64,000 nt of DNA, taken from NCBI RefSeq assembly GCF_963678635.1, contig NW_026971130.1, positions 24,060-88,059 of the forward strand, given 5' to 3'. This document shows, piece by piece, positions 11,888 to 23,860 of the stretch (positions are counted from its first letter, which is position 1; every line of letters starts with the position of its first letter). The notes below the pieces were generated by a model that did not search any database, had not been told where the DNA came from, and was given only the letters and a program-made list of their open reading frames with translations. The stretch is from Symsagittifera roscoffensis (Eukaryota > Xenacoelomorpha > Acoela > Convolutidae). Made by a program: the position numbers and the translations under genes.

Positions 11888-12546
11888 GAATGGATCTCTA
11901 CGCGAATCGCGCTCTCGGTAAAAACTACACAATTAGAGACAAAATGGAGCAGTGTTTCCAATTGGCAACAACCATACGGGACGCCGAGAGTGTGGCTGAT
12001 ATGTGCATCAGCTTGCAATCTAAATTTAAAACTGAAACAATTGCAGATTATCGAATACCCAATTGGGAAACAGAACCACTTCATACCTTGGCGCGCCTAG
12101 AGGGTGGTGCAATATTACTACTACGACAGAAAAAATTAACTTGGATTTTCCGCAAAAACGTTAAGAAGTATAACGAGTTGATGAATAAGAAAGTTTTCGA
12201 ATCCATAGCTCTCGAATCTGCTGAACAAATACGCGGAACGGATGTTTTTGAACTGCATAGTATATTGGATGAAATTTTGCCTTCTATTGAGTCAAAATAC
12301 ATCGATCTTTGTGCACGGATTGTTTCTGGAGATGTAACAGTAGCAGAAGCTGCGAAATGGTCAGCACTGAACAAGGAAATTGGCGAACTGTTTCCAACAA
12401 ATGCCCACAGTACTATTAAAGATCGCTTTTCTCGAGTAGATAATCTGCTTAACAATGTGGAGCTGGCGAAACAACTTATCAAATTGTCAAAAACGTATGG
12501 AATCAAATCATTGGAAAAAATCCCCGCGGAACTTCAAGGGTTCTCT
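11888..12546 (+). CDS. Large host protein, exon 2 (helical region)
   Basis: A 659 bp exon bounded by TTTCTTAGCAG and a strong donor GTGAGT at 12547. It joins exon 1 in phase 1 and ends in phase 0, bringing the protein to 2188 residues. The predicted segment is almost entirely helical, with landmarks MDLYANRALGKNYTIRDKM, ESKYIDLCARIVSGDV and TYGIKSLEKIPAELQ. No catalytic motif is visible, and the helical content continues the solenoid of exon 1. No later exon was found in the window: either the next intron exceeds 50 kb because of the transposons, or the gene is cut here. Confidence 0.65.
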
Positions 12547-12584
12547 GTGAGTTAGATCTCATTATTAATAATTAGTAGGTCTCC

Positions 12585-12690
12585 TGCTACATAGCGCAGT
12601 GGCAAGACCACTGACACATAGAGCAGTGATATATATTGCTTGCTAAATATATCTCAGGATTACCCTTGATTTGCCCGAGATGTTGCCTTA
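12585..12690 (+). mobile_element. tRNA-like SINE fragment
   Basis: TAGCGCAGTGGCAAGACC resembles a pol III A box (TAGCNNAGTGG), with GACACATAGAGCAGTG after it and a decayed B-box position near 12655. It does not fold as a functional tRNA. Related A-box-like strings occur at 17826 and 63870. Confidence 0.4.
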
Positions 12691-12699
12691 TGTGTTTTA

Positions 12700-14050
12700 C
12701 TGAATTTCAAATATGTTGGAGTTATGCCAGTAGTATAGGTTGGATTCAAATTCCGAGGGGAGGGGGGCAGTGAGGACCTTTATGTATTAACATAGGCTAT
12801 AGAGTGTCCGGTCCTCACCCTATGTGTAAACATAGGAAAGAATAGATTTCGCAATGTTTTATGATAGGGAATAGAATTGGTAAGGTTTCATGTTTTAAGT
12901 GATGGTAAGAGAATGGTAAGAAAAACGGTACTTTCGGATTTTGTGGCGAAAGGTATTGTTTTTTCGAAAAAATCTTGGCGCTCGATACCTAATTGCTAAA
13001 AATCATTGGTTTTTTACGTGTAGAATGTGGAATAAAGTTAAAATGTTATTTTTTGGTTCATGCTAAGTCAAAATTAAAAGTTTCAAAAACTTAAAATTTT
13101 TATCAAAAAAACGTCAAAATACGGTAAGATTTGATATAATTTGACCATGTAACTATTTTGTTAGATGATCTTTATTTTCAAAACAATACTCTATCAAGCT
13201 GAAACTATGCTGAAACCTACTGAGACTTCGGAAAACCGAGTTTTTCGAGAAAAAAAATTAAATTACGATAAAAAGTATAGAAACCACTGCATCGCATAGT
13301 GATTTGACTGCAATAATTTTTACACTTATAAATAAATAACTACACATTCACTTAAACTTACTAAAAAAATCAGAACTTGCCCATCATGGAAAGTATTCAA
13401 GTTTCTTTGGTAGAATTTATCATCAAATTATCCTTTTTTTTTGTATTTTTCTGGGAAACCATTCGCCAAAACTTTTTTGTTAGAAAGGAACAAATTGTTC
13501 TTTTTCAATCCAAAGAAACAACAAGGTAGTAAATTTCGTCCAATGGTGCAGTCATGATCTAGTGTTCCCCTCTATCTTTGCTTGGAGCTGAATTAATTTT
13601 TGCCCTAGAATATTTTGTTAGTTGAGGAACTTGAAGATCAGAGGGATAAAATCTCATGTAATTGAACTTGAGCTCAAGAATTCTTTCGAGAGTTTGCAGA
13701 AGTAAAAATTCATCCACCTTTGCAATTGTTAGATGGTTTACACCTAAAACTAAAGTAATTGATAGTTTGATAGTGTAATTTAGGATAACAAAAGTAGGAT
13801 TTTGGCTTCAAGCATGTAGGGATTGAGTCAACAAAGTCGCATTCACATGTCTTATGACTGGGCAAAGGTTATCGAACACTGTTTTACAGTCTAGGTTGAA
13901 GAAATTTTTTGGGTTTTCATTTGAACAGCTTTCCTTGTCTTCTTTTTCGGAGATTTAGGCCTGAAGAAACACAAATAGATAGTACAGAGAAATAACCATG
14001 GAAAGTCCCAAAAAGTTACCATAAGTTTATAGGAACCTGACAACTCAAAA
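12700..14050 (-). other. AT-rich region, probably decayed Maverick sequence
   Basis: No intact gene. On the minus strand short open pieces (for example KTVFDNLCPVIRHVNATLL near 13880 and a longer interrupted stretch to about 13400) lie downstream of the capsid-like fragment and may be a further Maverick gene. A small minus-strand frame near 14060-13890 includes a hydrophobic stretch (WLFLCTIYLCFF). I cannot assign functions. Confidence 0.35.
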
Positions 14051-14830
14051 AAATCAAACATTTTTAGCGAATGTTCCGAATTTGACTGTTCTCTCTCCCA
14101 AGGTTGTCATATCGGTTTTTTCCTCCAAGAGAAATTGGAGAAACACTTCTTATCTCAAGCTTTCTCTACTAAGTTCAGGATAATGCAACTGTTCAGCTGC
14201 ATCCTGTAGTGAAAATGAGACAAAAATAAAAACATCTGATGATTTTGCAAATCATCAAAAGTAAAAACTGGAAAAACTTTGTTAAATTGCATGACTTTAA
14301 TTAATGTAACATAAAGGCGAAAAGGAGAATGTGTGTCTACTGAAACAATTGCTCTTCCAGTAGCAATAGTTTTAATCCATCTCAAATGAAATTTATTATA
14401 AGTTGAAAGGATTTTCATGAAGAGATCCTGAAACAGCTGAATTTGTATTCATTGCAACATCTGTTCTTCTTATAGGGGCACTATTAAAATAATTTTCCTG
14501 AATAAACTGGTTTTGAAGAGATGGAATGATAAAGGTCCTTGCTATAGTTTCCATGTTATTGTAATGAGCAGGTTTCTTTTCGAAATTCCATTGGAGGGAT
14601 TGATGATTAGGTTCAGCTCCTAATTTTCTTCTAGTAAGCAGCGAACAATCAGCTATTTTCAGACTAACATTTGGATTATCAGACAACATGTAAAAACTAG
14701 GTCTAGCTCGAATTAGTTTATTTCGAACTTCGTTTTTTGATAGAAATACTTTTTCACAAGTAAAGCAATCAATGGCAAGACTCCCAGGTAGTGAAAATGT
14801 TATCCTTGTTCCTAAGTTTTGCTCTATCAT
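14050..14830 (-). pseudogene. Maverick/Polinton major-capsid-like protein, C-terminal fragment
   Basis: Two minus-strand frames, 14830-14396 and 14418-14155, join by a frameshift. The first carries LIRARPSFYML and RTDVAMNTNSAVSGS. The second carries KFHLRWIKTIATGRAIV and TFDDLQNHQMFLF. The order and type of these motifs fit the C-terminal half of the double-jelly-roll capsid protein of Polintons, from memory of the family; no search was possible. The N-terminal half is missing, and the fragment ends abruptly next to an LTR-like block at 14850, so the gypsy insertion probably broke it. It would form virus-like shells if intact; here it is dead. Confidence 0.5.
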
Positions 14831-14849
14831 GAACGGATACTGAATGAAT

Positions 14850-14985
14850 TAGGTACGAGGTACTGCGCACCTAGAGTACTTTCAGATAATTTTTACCGTC
14901 TATTTTATTTTCGGCCGGATAGAATCGTTCAACTTCTTAGTCTAAAACCGATCTTAATCTTACTCTGATCTAATTCATCTACTAA
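14850..14985. repeat. LTR-like block, left copy, first piece
   Basis: TTCAGATAATTTTTACCGTC, then TTCGGCCGGATA and CTTAGTCTAAAACC, match the blocks at about 30960, 33245 and 34015 (TTACCGTCTGTTCGTCACGC, CTTAGTCTAATACC). The left copy is diverged. About 2 kb of unrelated sequence separates it from the rest of the block at 17050. Confidence 0.6.
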
Positions 14986-14996
14986 CGGCGGAAGCA

Positions 14997-15410
14997 ATGT
15001 GGAATCGTGACGCCGACATTGAAGATGAATTGGACATCACATACCGCCAGCAACATGATCCGCCGGAAACACCTCATAACCTACCTACGTTCTCACGACA
15101 ATCAGACGCCACAAGCAAGACGGTGGAAACTGAGCCGCTAACACCTTCAGAAACAAAAGCGAAAAAGAAATCAGCCATATCAGTAAAACAACCACCTGGT
15201 ATAAGCAGTTGGGATACAAGTGACGACAAAATCGACTGCCAATTCATGGAACGATTCTCAATAGGTGCGCACTTACCTTTATGTAATATCGCATACGATC
15301 TGATAAATGAAAAACGCAAATTCTTAAAAGAAAACACAAGCAATGACATAGCGAAATTAAGAACCAGAAAACCTATCCGTACCTTAACAAAACAAGAAAA
15401 AAAACTTTAA
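14997..15410 (+). CDS. Hypothetical Lys/Thr-rich ORF inside the left LTR-like block
   Basis: A 137-codon frame starting at a TGG-flanked ATG (MWNRDADIEDELDITYRQQ) and ending in a lysine-rich tail (LTKQEKKL). It has no recognised domain. It lies in about 2 kb of sequence absent from the other LTR-like copies, and may be the first ORF of a small plus-strand retroelement whose later part is degraded. Confidence 0.35.
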   Translation: MWNRDADIEDELDITYRQQHDPPETPHNLPTFSRQSDATSKTVETEPLTPSETKAKKKSAISVKQPPGISSWDTSDDKIDCQFMERFSIGAHLPLCNIAYDLINEKRKFLKENTSNDIAKLRTRKPIRTLTKQEKKL

Positions 15411-16850
15411 AAAGACATCAATAAAATTTCTAAATTATCGTTTCAAAGGTTCGCAGACTACGATTAACCCAAAACTTGGACAAAAAAATGATCAAGTAGC
15501 CCGGAAGACAGGTACCATAGCCGGGAAAGTAAAAAAAACTAGGAGTTTTTGGAGTCCAATTTAAAAATTTGGAAACTGGTTCTAGTAGTAAATACGCCAT
15601 ACAGCTTGGGTTCGGGAGGACGGAAAGCAACCACGGGTAATTAGACGGGATGGTCTCGCATTCGTGCCGGACCCACGCGTATACGGAAAATGTCGACCAG
15701 AAGCTCGTAAGGATTTTGTTGCATATAAACATTTGCCCGAGCAAAACCTCGTGTTTCAGTGATAACGAAAAAAGCAAACGCTGGAGCAAGCGGATCAAAG
15801 CAAAAAGCACAGGCCAGCAGCGACACACCAAACAACCAAAATCGAGCCAATCCGAAACATGCAGCAAACCAAACGGTACCTGAAGTACCAAATAAACAGT
15901 CAGCCTGAAAAAACCGCCACCCAAAAATTTGGAACAAGTCCTTACTCAATCTCTGAATAGAAGAACGCTAGGACATGATAATTTTTTTAAAAAGGCCAAC
16001 CTTAAGACAAAATCTACAATATGAAAAGATCATCAGCAACTTCCGCACCAGGCAAAGCCAACTGTCAACCGAAGCTCTTTGAAGAAAACGGAAAAGAGTA
16101 GGCTCGCAAACGCGGGCATTCAATTACGACCATTTCGCTGTCATCGGATTCGGAACCCAATCGGAAAACCCCTTCTCCTAGGAATCCAGCATCAAAGAAG
16201 CTTGACACCAAACGAACGCCAGACGACTTTGATTAAGAGTGTCGCCGTTCTACGAGGGCACGCACTAGTATGTTAGCCAGAAAATTTGCAAAGCTAAACC
16301 AATTAGCAATATTGAAGAGCAAAACTCAAGAGACAAAAACGTCATCTGCCAAGTTCAAATAGTGTCAACACCGGAAATTTCTGATACAACCGCGGCCATA
16401 TCTCGACAACAACCACAGGAAGTTATCTCATTGTCATCCTCCGTAGAGTGTGTTGAAATCCAATTGACTCACAAATACCAGAGTACACTCGAGCTTCAAG
16501 TCAACAGAGAGACGAAGTACCTAGAAGCCCAATCCAAAAAATCCACCAGAAGGAATCGACACCAATGCCTGCTCAAAAAGAAAGAGCAATCAGTTCACGT
16601 TACCTCATCGATAGACCACCACAAACAACTACTACCGATGCCGACTTCGTAAAAAGTTTCGATTCATCTATGAGTATTCTAATGGAAATTTCACCAATAA
16701 AGAACTCAATGACTTTTCAAAGGGAATGTGAAACAAAGAACAACCAATCATCGTCTAGAGACGCTGTGAAAGACCTTCAGAATGCACCAATCGTGGATCC
16801 CGAAAAAAAATGTACTTTTCTTTTCAAAAAAGAGGGAGTGTTATCCAGTG
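15411..16850 (+). pseudogene. Degraded plus-strand internal region ending in a polypurine tract
   Basis: Short plus-strand frames (16362-16652 and 16565-16855, overlapping in different frames) are Ser/Thr/Lys-rich without known motifs. At 16826-16838 the run AAAAAAGAGGGAG is followed directly by TGTTATCCAGTGG. This is how a polypurine tract and the TG of a 3' LTR would look. No matching 5' LTR was found, so this is a candidate only. Confidence 0.35.
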
Positions 16851-17049
16851 GATAGAATAAGAAAACCCATTAAAGGGAATATACGCTACGTGTACTAAAA
16901 CATGAAACATAGTGTTATATTTATTTAATCTCTTGGGGCTACTTAACCAGTCGGTATATCTACTTAAATTGTAGAAGTCTGTTATAATACCTTATTAATA
17001 AAACCTAACCTGTTTTGTACTAGTTATTAAGAATTTCTGATACTCACTT

Positions 17050-17535
17050 GCTTTCGAGGTCAGATCCGATTGAAACAGACTCTCGTTAAACAGAAGGAAT
17101 TTAAGTTCATCTACTTCTTCTTATTTCGTAGGCAAACTCAGATTCACAATTCAGTTTATACAGCATAGACACTGTGGGTATAATACAAGTGTCAGATTTA
17201 GTGATGTGACATTGATTGGTTAGTTAGTACAATTTTAAAGAGATATTTTTTTCAATGGGTAGAGAGAAGAAGATTGTCCAATAATGGGTCTCGTTTGATC
17301 GTGGATTGTCTTGGGTGACTGTGTCAAGAGTTCAGATCGATGTAATGATGTGTTGATTTCGTTAAGCTAAGAACGAGGCTACGTGCCAGATGAAGGTCGA
17401 CTTATCCGTGTGTAGTGCCAAGTGACTAGGATCGGTATTTGAGAACAACATCGAATCGGCCATTGGCTTGTATCAATGGTTTTCATTTGTTGCGATGTTG
17501 GATCCATACTTAAAACCTTTTGAGGGTTGTGACTA
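17050..17535. repeat. LTR-like block, left copy, second piece
   Basis: GATTGGTTAGTTAGTA, GGTCTCGTTTGATCGTGGAT, CAGATCGATG and GCGATGTTGGATCCAT occur in the same order as in the right-hand copies at about 31930-32400 and 34270-34745. The left copy is clearly more diverged. Confidence 0.75.
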
Positions 17536-17644
17536 CGGCGAGAAACCTAAAAGGTTTGCAGTTCCAGAGTTGGAATGTAATCGAGTGTTCGTCTCCTTTT
17601 GCTGCTCCTTCCGTTGGCTCTAAGAAATTTTCTAAAGCATTTTA

Positions 17645-17680
17645 CATATATATATATATATATATATACATATATATATC
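17645..17680. repeat. (TA)n microsatellite
   Basis: About 36 bp of TA dinucleotides with one CA interruption. Confidence 0.9.
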
Positions 17681-17825
17681 TACATCTTGGTTTTGAAGTC
17701 AGTTTTTAGTTATTTTTTAATTATTAGTTATTTCCGTTAAAGAGTTTTTAATTTAGTTCAGTTATTTTAAAGAGTTGTTAACCCTACAGCAACTCTCATC
17801 AAAAATAGAGTGTGGGTCATAAAGC

Positions 17826-17905
17826 GTGGTTGTAGCGCGGTGGGTTAGACTGGCTATAGAGCATGCTCAGGACGTCCCTCTGGTTTTTGGGACCAGGAGT
17901 ATATT
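17826..17905 (+). mobile_element. tRNA-like SINE head
   Basis: TAGCGCGGTGGGTTAGACTG is A-box-like and is followed by GCTATAGAGCATGCTCAGG. No good B box follows and no cloverleaf can be drawn. It is probably the tRNA-derived head of a SINE. Confidence 0.35.
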
Positions 17906-19079
17906 TTTATATTTTCTTTGGGCAGAGTTTCTTTTTGTGTTCATCCTTTTTTTTTCATTTTTATCAGTTGTTTTCCTTTTTTTTGTTTTGGTTGTGTCCT
18001 TCTGTCGAAAATATATTACTGTGTTTTGGGTTTGTCTTTTGACTTTTTAGTGTTTCGATGGTGAGTTTCAAAAGAACAAACTATCCAGTTTTAATCTGGG
18101 TTTAATCCGGTTGGGTACCGTGGGACTTTCTTTCTTATTCATGCTATTAGTGTTTGGTTTTGTGGCGTTATTAAGCTGCGTTGGTTAGATTGATCTTACT
18201 CTTATATTTCTTTCCAAACGGTTTCAAGGATAGTTTGAAACGTGTGAAAACAGGTTAGAGTTGTTATCACTTAGTTTTGAAGCTACAAATCATTTATTAA
18301 ACATATCTTCGTGGCGAATTGTGCGAACTTGTAGAAAAATTGTGTGAACTGTGGGCAAGTGAAGATATTGAAATTTTACTAATGAAGCTTCAAGTAGAAT
18401 GGCTAGTTTTCTTTTAATTGATTTGCATATTTCAAGAATTTACTGCTCTAATTATTTATTTTTACTGCCGCCTTATTATTATACTGCTTGTTAAATGAGA
18501 ATTTACTGCTTCGAAAATTTACTTCATTTATAAAATAAGATTTTAGAAGCTCTAAAAATTATTTTACAATTTTTATTTGGGTTTTGTTTCTTTTTAGATG
18601 AATCAGAGGTGAAATCTAAGAAAAGAAAGTGAGAAATTTGTAAAGAACATTGAGTGTTTTTAAATATATGTTAGTAGAATTATTTAATTATACTTATAAA
18701 GGGTTGTCTTCATCTAAAAATCCATTTAGGAGGTTAGTGCGAATTTCGTCGGATGAAAATGAAAAAAAAAAGCAAGCATGCGGATGGCGTTTTCAATTGA
18801 AGCAGAGGCCAGAGAAGCTCGAGCGCTTGGATGGTATTTACGTCTTTATTATTAAGTGAGAATCCATGCGATGTAATTTGGATTAGATTATATAATTTAT
18901 TGTTATATTAAATATTATGTATGTTATCTAGTATGGGGATTTCAATTTGCTGTATATATCCGTGGGGGATGATTAGTGGGCGGGAGTTAGCAACCTTGAA
19001 GGATTTGGTTGGTGGGCAGAATGTACATTTGTCGAATTGGATCGTAGTTACGGAGGATGTCGTGAAGATTAGTATTTTT

Positions 19080-22000
19080 TTTACAAATAAAAATTTAGGA
19101 AGTATGGTAAAGTGTATTTAGAGTTAATGAATGTAAATTTGTGTTGTGGGTTTCGTGATGGTGCGTTAATTGTATAGTGGTTTTGGATGAATTTATAGTA
19201 GTAGTATGTGTGTGTCAAGTTTTTGCGTAAGATATTTTCATGTGAACAGTGCAAATCACGTTCCTTAGGTGTAAGGAAGTGAAACGTTAGTGCATAGTGG
19301 TTGAACTTATTGATGTATGATTCATCAGCTTCAGTGTTTTTCAGTGCATCGGGGATGATAGTGTCACATTTTGTATTAGAGCTATCCATGTTAATTACGT
19401 ATTTTGATTTGATAAAAATTTCAAATAACCGAGGGCTAAGGTTAGGGTTGTATTCAATATCCGTTTCTTCCATATAGCGCATAATGGTTAAGGGAAAATC
19501 TGTCAGCTCGTGGTGCTATAAGTCTGTTTGGTGTCTGATTTAGTCCTATAGTAGTGATTTATTTCTTGTGTAGTGCAGTTGTTAGTTTGTGTAAACGGTG
19601 TTGGCATATTTTTTTTTTTTTTTGGGGGATTGTTGTAGAATGCAAGGGCTAATTGATTAGTAAAGTTGTAGTATGAGGTCCATGATAGTGTGGAAAACAA
19701 GCTAAACTCATCAACGAAGTTCGGCTGGTCGTTGTTAGTGGTAAAATGTTTTTTAAGAATTCTTTAGTGCTAGTATGAAGTGGATGAAGGGAAAATGGTC
19801 GGGCTGGTCGGGGGTGGCTGAGTAGCTGCAATTGTACATTGGAACGTTTACGTTCAAAGACTCAGTAGGCTCTTGTTTCTATTTCATTGGGTGATTGGTT
19901 TGAGGATTCAAAGGTTGATATGGAGTGCGATAGTTGATGAATTGTTAGTGTATAGGCTGTTCGAGTTGATCGCGTGTCATGGGGGAAAAATGGGAGTGGC
20001 GTCAGTATAGAAGGAGGGGTTGGGGAGAGTTCATTGGGAAGTTGGGGATTATGTGGCTGGAAGGGGGTTGCGAAAAAGTGGTTGGACCGGGTTCGGAGTC
20101 GTGGAATTCGTCTGAGGTATCTATGTCGGAATTAGTGAATTGAGAAACTGTTTTAAAAATGGTTTTTGTGGTATCATCATAATCCATGCGTGGTGAATTG
20201 CTGGTGATTGTAGGTAAGGGTGAAGAAGTAAGGTCGGAAAGGAAAATGCGACAGGATTGACGTGGGAGGTCGAATCGGCAGAAAAGAGAACGGTTGGGGG
20301 ATCTAATCTGAGGGCTCATCGTGGGCTAAAAAAATAGTTGTTTTGAGAACGGAAACTTATGGTATGGAAACATATATATTTCTATAAAATCGTGTACTAA
20401 AAGTAGGGGTTGTATTGTCTTGTGAAGTATCGTTGAGCGTGGAGATGAATTTCATTAATTGAAGATGAAAAAATTCCAAAAAAACAATATACGTGCTACA
20501 CTTGCCTGTTTATTCACTTGAGTATGTATTGCGCATGTGTTATAGAATCAATTCAATGAGATGAGGGATCCAAAAAAATTAAACATGGCCTATGTTATAG
20601 TCAATCTTTCTAAGATGTAGTAGGGCCATCCTAGAAAAGCGAGAAGTTCATTTTTTAGTTTAAAAAAAAGTTTTTATAGGTGATATATCTTGTGGCCGGT
20701 TTTTCTCACCGTTATAATATATATAGTTTTCTATATCTTTAAATTATACGCTTTAATCTTGTGCGCCTAGATATCTGAGAAACCTGCGGTTTCTTAAGTT
20801 TTGATCTATTGATTGTCTTTGTATCGTAACTAATGCAATGAAAAGTCTTGAAATTATTGTGTTAGAATGTGATGTTGTATGTCAGATCTTGAATATATAC
20901 CTATCGATTGTAAGTCTGTGTTTGGGTTACGAGCGATTGCTCCTATATTTTCTGGTGAGGATTTCTAAATGGTGGCTTGAGAGTAGGGTATGGAGTTAGG
21001 AGATAATATTTATCCTCAATTGGGTTCATCTTTACTTAATGATGGCTGATTTCAGATCCACATGGGACAGCTTTATCCCAAAAAATATAAGCGTCTTGAA
21101 AGTTTTCAACAAAATATACTCAATTTTTGTAGAACATAGGGATTCTTTTATGACATCGTTTATCTTCAAAACGTTTAATGGTGATAATTTTTAGAACATG
21201 TGTAGTACCAGAGACGGTTTCCTTTGTTGTCAATAAAAGTTGATCTTTTGCTTGATAAGAAATATTCTGCATAGGGTGTTTTTAATACTGCTTACACATG
21301 TGATTGTAATAATTGTGGACGTTCGATTTCACATGAGTGATGAAGTGTTTCTAGCTTGGATAGTGACTTTTCTTGGAAAAAATTGCCTATTGTGTAGTCC
21401 AGCTTCTTATCTAGATGTTTGTTTTAGTGGATGTCTCCAAAATATGTATTATTCATCAGTGAAAATTCTTGTAAACGTGTGCTATCTTTGACTTCTGGGC
21501 AAAGTTTTCCGAGTTTAACAAAAAAGTTAGCGGGTTATAAGTTTTTTCGTGGTTTTGATTTGATTGATTTGGGTGTATAATTAATTTATCTGTTTTGATG
21601 TCAAAACCTTTTTCTTATTCGACAAGAATTACTGAATATTGTGTTTTAAAGTGGTGTGGTATATTTACAAGCGACCCATGTTTCAGTGTAGGTTTGAAAA
21701 CGTCTTAAATTGTTTTCAATACCGTTGATTTTTTTATAATCTTGTGGGTTTGATCTTATTTTGTCAGGGTTGACTTTTTCAAAAGGAATTGATTCAATAA
21801 ATTGTTTTTGGTGAAATTTAATCATCCTTGCGTGGATTTTAGCATCTTGAAATGTGGTACATGTGTCTTCAGGAAACAAACAATGGTTGCCTGGGTTCGA
21901 GTGGTAGGATCGCTACAACCTTTGTCATTCTTACAAGGTAAGCGTATTCCTTGTTATAGTATAGTATGATTTTTTAAGTCACGTAATAATTGTATTTTTT

Positions 22001-23860
22001 CTAACTGAATTTTCCGATACAAAAACCTTATTTCTTGATATTCTTTGTTTTTTGGGTCAGCCTTACAATTAGAAGGGTTATTATTTCCAATATGCGGTAT
22101 CCAAAATTTGTCAGGTAGATCATAAGTTAAACGTCCTAATCACAACTAACTTAGTCACAACTAATTTTATATGACCTTGGTATCCTACGAGTTCTGCTTG
22201 ATGTGCAGAGTCTGGGAAGACATGAAATTTTGTTAATTTGCGATTTGATCCTTTATTCGTAGTTCATTTTAATCGTTTTAGTTAATTTTTGCAATCTTCC
22301 GGGTTAAGATGCAAGAGTTTTTTGATATAACCTTGATAAAAAGATTCGTGATCGAGATCCTGTTTTTGTTTCCATTTGAAATTGTGAGCAATGTACTTTT
22401 TTCTCCTAAAATTTTGCTGTGAGTTTATATCCTATTAAATTTGTATGTCATGCCTTAAAACAAGGTGTCGGAGAGATTTTTAAGGAAAAAACCTAATAAA
22501 AGATACAACTGTAGGATAGTCTTGAATATGGTTTGTAGAATGTTATGTATTCAGGTGTCTTTTTTGTATATCTATCGTACTTATCGATAAGTTCTGCCGT
22601 GATAAATGGAGGAGGTAAAGGTTGAGCTGTTATATTTGGTGAAGCTAGAGGTAGTGGGCGATGAACTAATTTAATTAGTTGTACTGTTATTTCAAAATTA
22701 AGTGCTAGATTGTCTTGAGTCAGAATCTGTTTATTATGTTCCCGTATAATTTGTGGATGTCGTGTCTATTTTAAAATCGATTCAGTGCACAATTATGTAG
22801 TCTACTGTTGTCGAGATTGACCAAGTAGGGGAGGAATGCTACGAATGTATTCGAATCGAATCATAGTGGTATATTAGTGGCTAAAAGTTCACGATATCGG
22901 TCGCCTAAATTCGTGGGGAAATTTAGGGCAAAAGTAGTGGTTGGAGTTTGACTTGTTGTTGAAGGGATTGATGGTAGTGATAGGGTTTCTGGTAATGACA
23001 AGGAGGTGTCTGATGATATATGTACACTGTCGTTTACTAATCTTGGTTCGCCTTGAGTGAATGCTTGTGTGATCCAATGTGGAAGATGTTGTGTTGAAGT
23101 GGGGGGATTAAAAGGGTTTTCATGAATTTAATCGGAAGTTGGTGTAGATCCTAATTAATCCGATGGAATACTTGGAGTATTTTGTTGTGAAAGTGTTTGA
23201 AGTGATGGGGGAGTACTTCGAGTTGTTTTACCAGAGAGGTCTAAAGGGTTTGGGGATGGTGATGAGAGTAAATTGAAATGAACTCTGGGTGTTACATAGT
23301 TTCTATTTTTGGGGATTGATAGTTTGTCTTTCTATTGTAGATGCATGATTTTGGTTTTGGCTAGGATTTTTCGTTCTAGGGAAGTCTTCTTTTAGAGATG
23401 TCTTGTTGGAGGGAAGGGTTATACGTTAGTTTAAATTGTGGTTCGCTTAGAGTTGTGTGGCGGAAAGCTGGTATTAAAGGTTCAGATAATGATTCGTGTC
23501 TTTCGAATATATAGGGTTTTTTCCTGAATTGAAATGCGTGTAGATGCTTGAGATTGATTTGTTTGGCCAGATGTTGGTGTTTTTGGGGGTGTAGTGGGAT
23601 GTCGTGGTCGGTGGGGATTGTTGGGTTGGTTGTTGATTAGCAATACTGGAATATTTTGACTGTCTTCCTTTTTTAATTAATTCTATGCTGTTTATAGTGT
23701 TCTTCTATTAAAATAAATAAGAGAATTGTTGCTAGTGCAAAAGTGATTGTTGCCTTCTTTCTGCATTTACAAACTGTCCAGTTAGGGAAACTAGAAAGGC
23801 GAGAAAAAAATAGGATAAGAAGAAAGATGTCTTTCTGGTTGAACAAATGTCGGTTAAATT
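19080..23860 (-). pseudogene. Env-like third ORF region of gypsy element 1
   Basis: Downstream of integrase, minus strand. It begins with a convincing signal-peptide-like stretch (SFFLSYFFLAFLVSLTGQ then FVNA, about 23835-23760). Farther on are a Cys-containing segment (21879-21646, with a Cys just before MFPEDTC) and other short frames at 23077-22889, 20319-20002 and 19482-19081. The position after integrase and the leader peptide suggest an envelope-type surface protein, but no fusion peptide or clear membrane anchor was seen and the frame is broken many times. Other secreted or structural roles are possible. Confidence 0.35.

Noticed and set aside
15430-15949. Minus-strand hydrophobic ORFs of 102-164 residues
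   Set aside because: No motif. They lie antisense to the plus-strand retroelement-like region and differ by frame only, so they are probably shadows.
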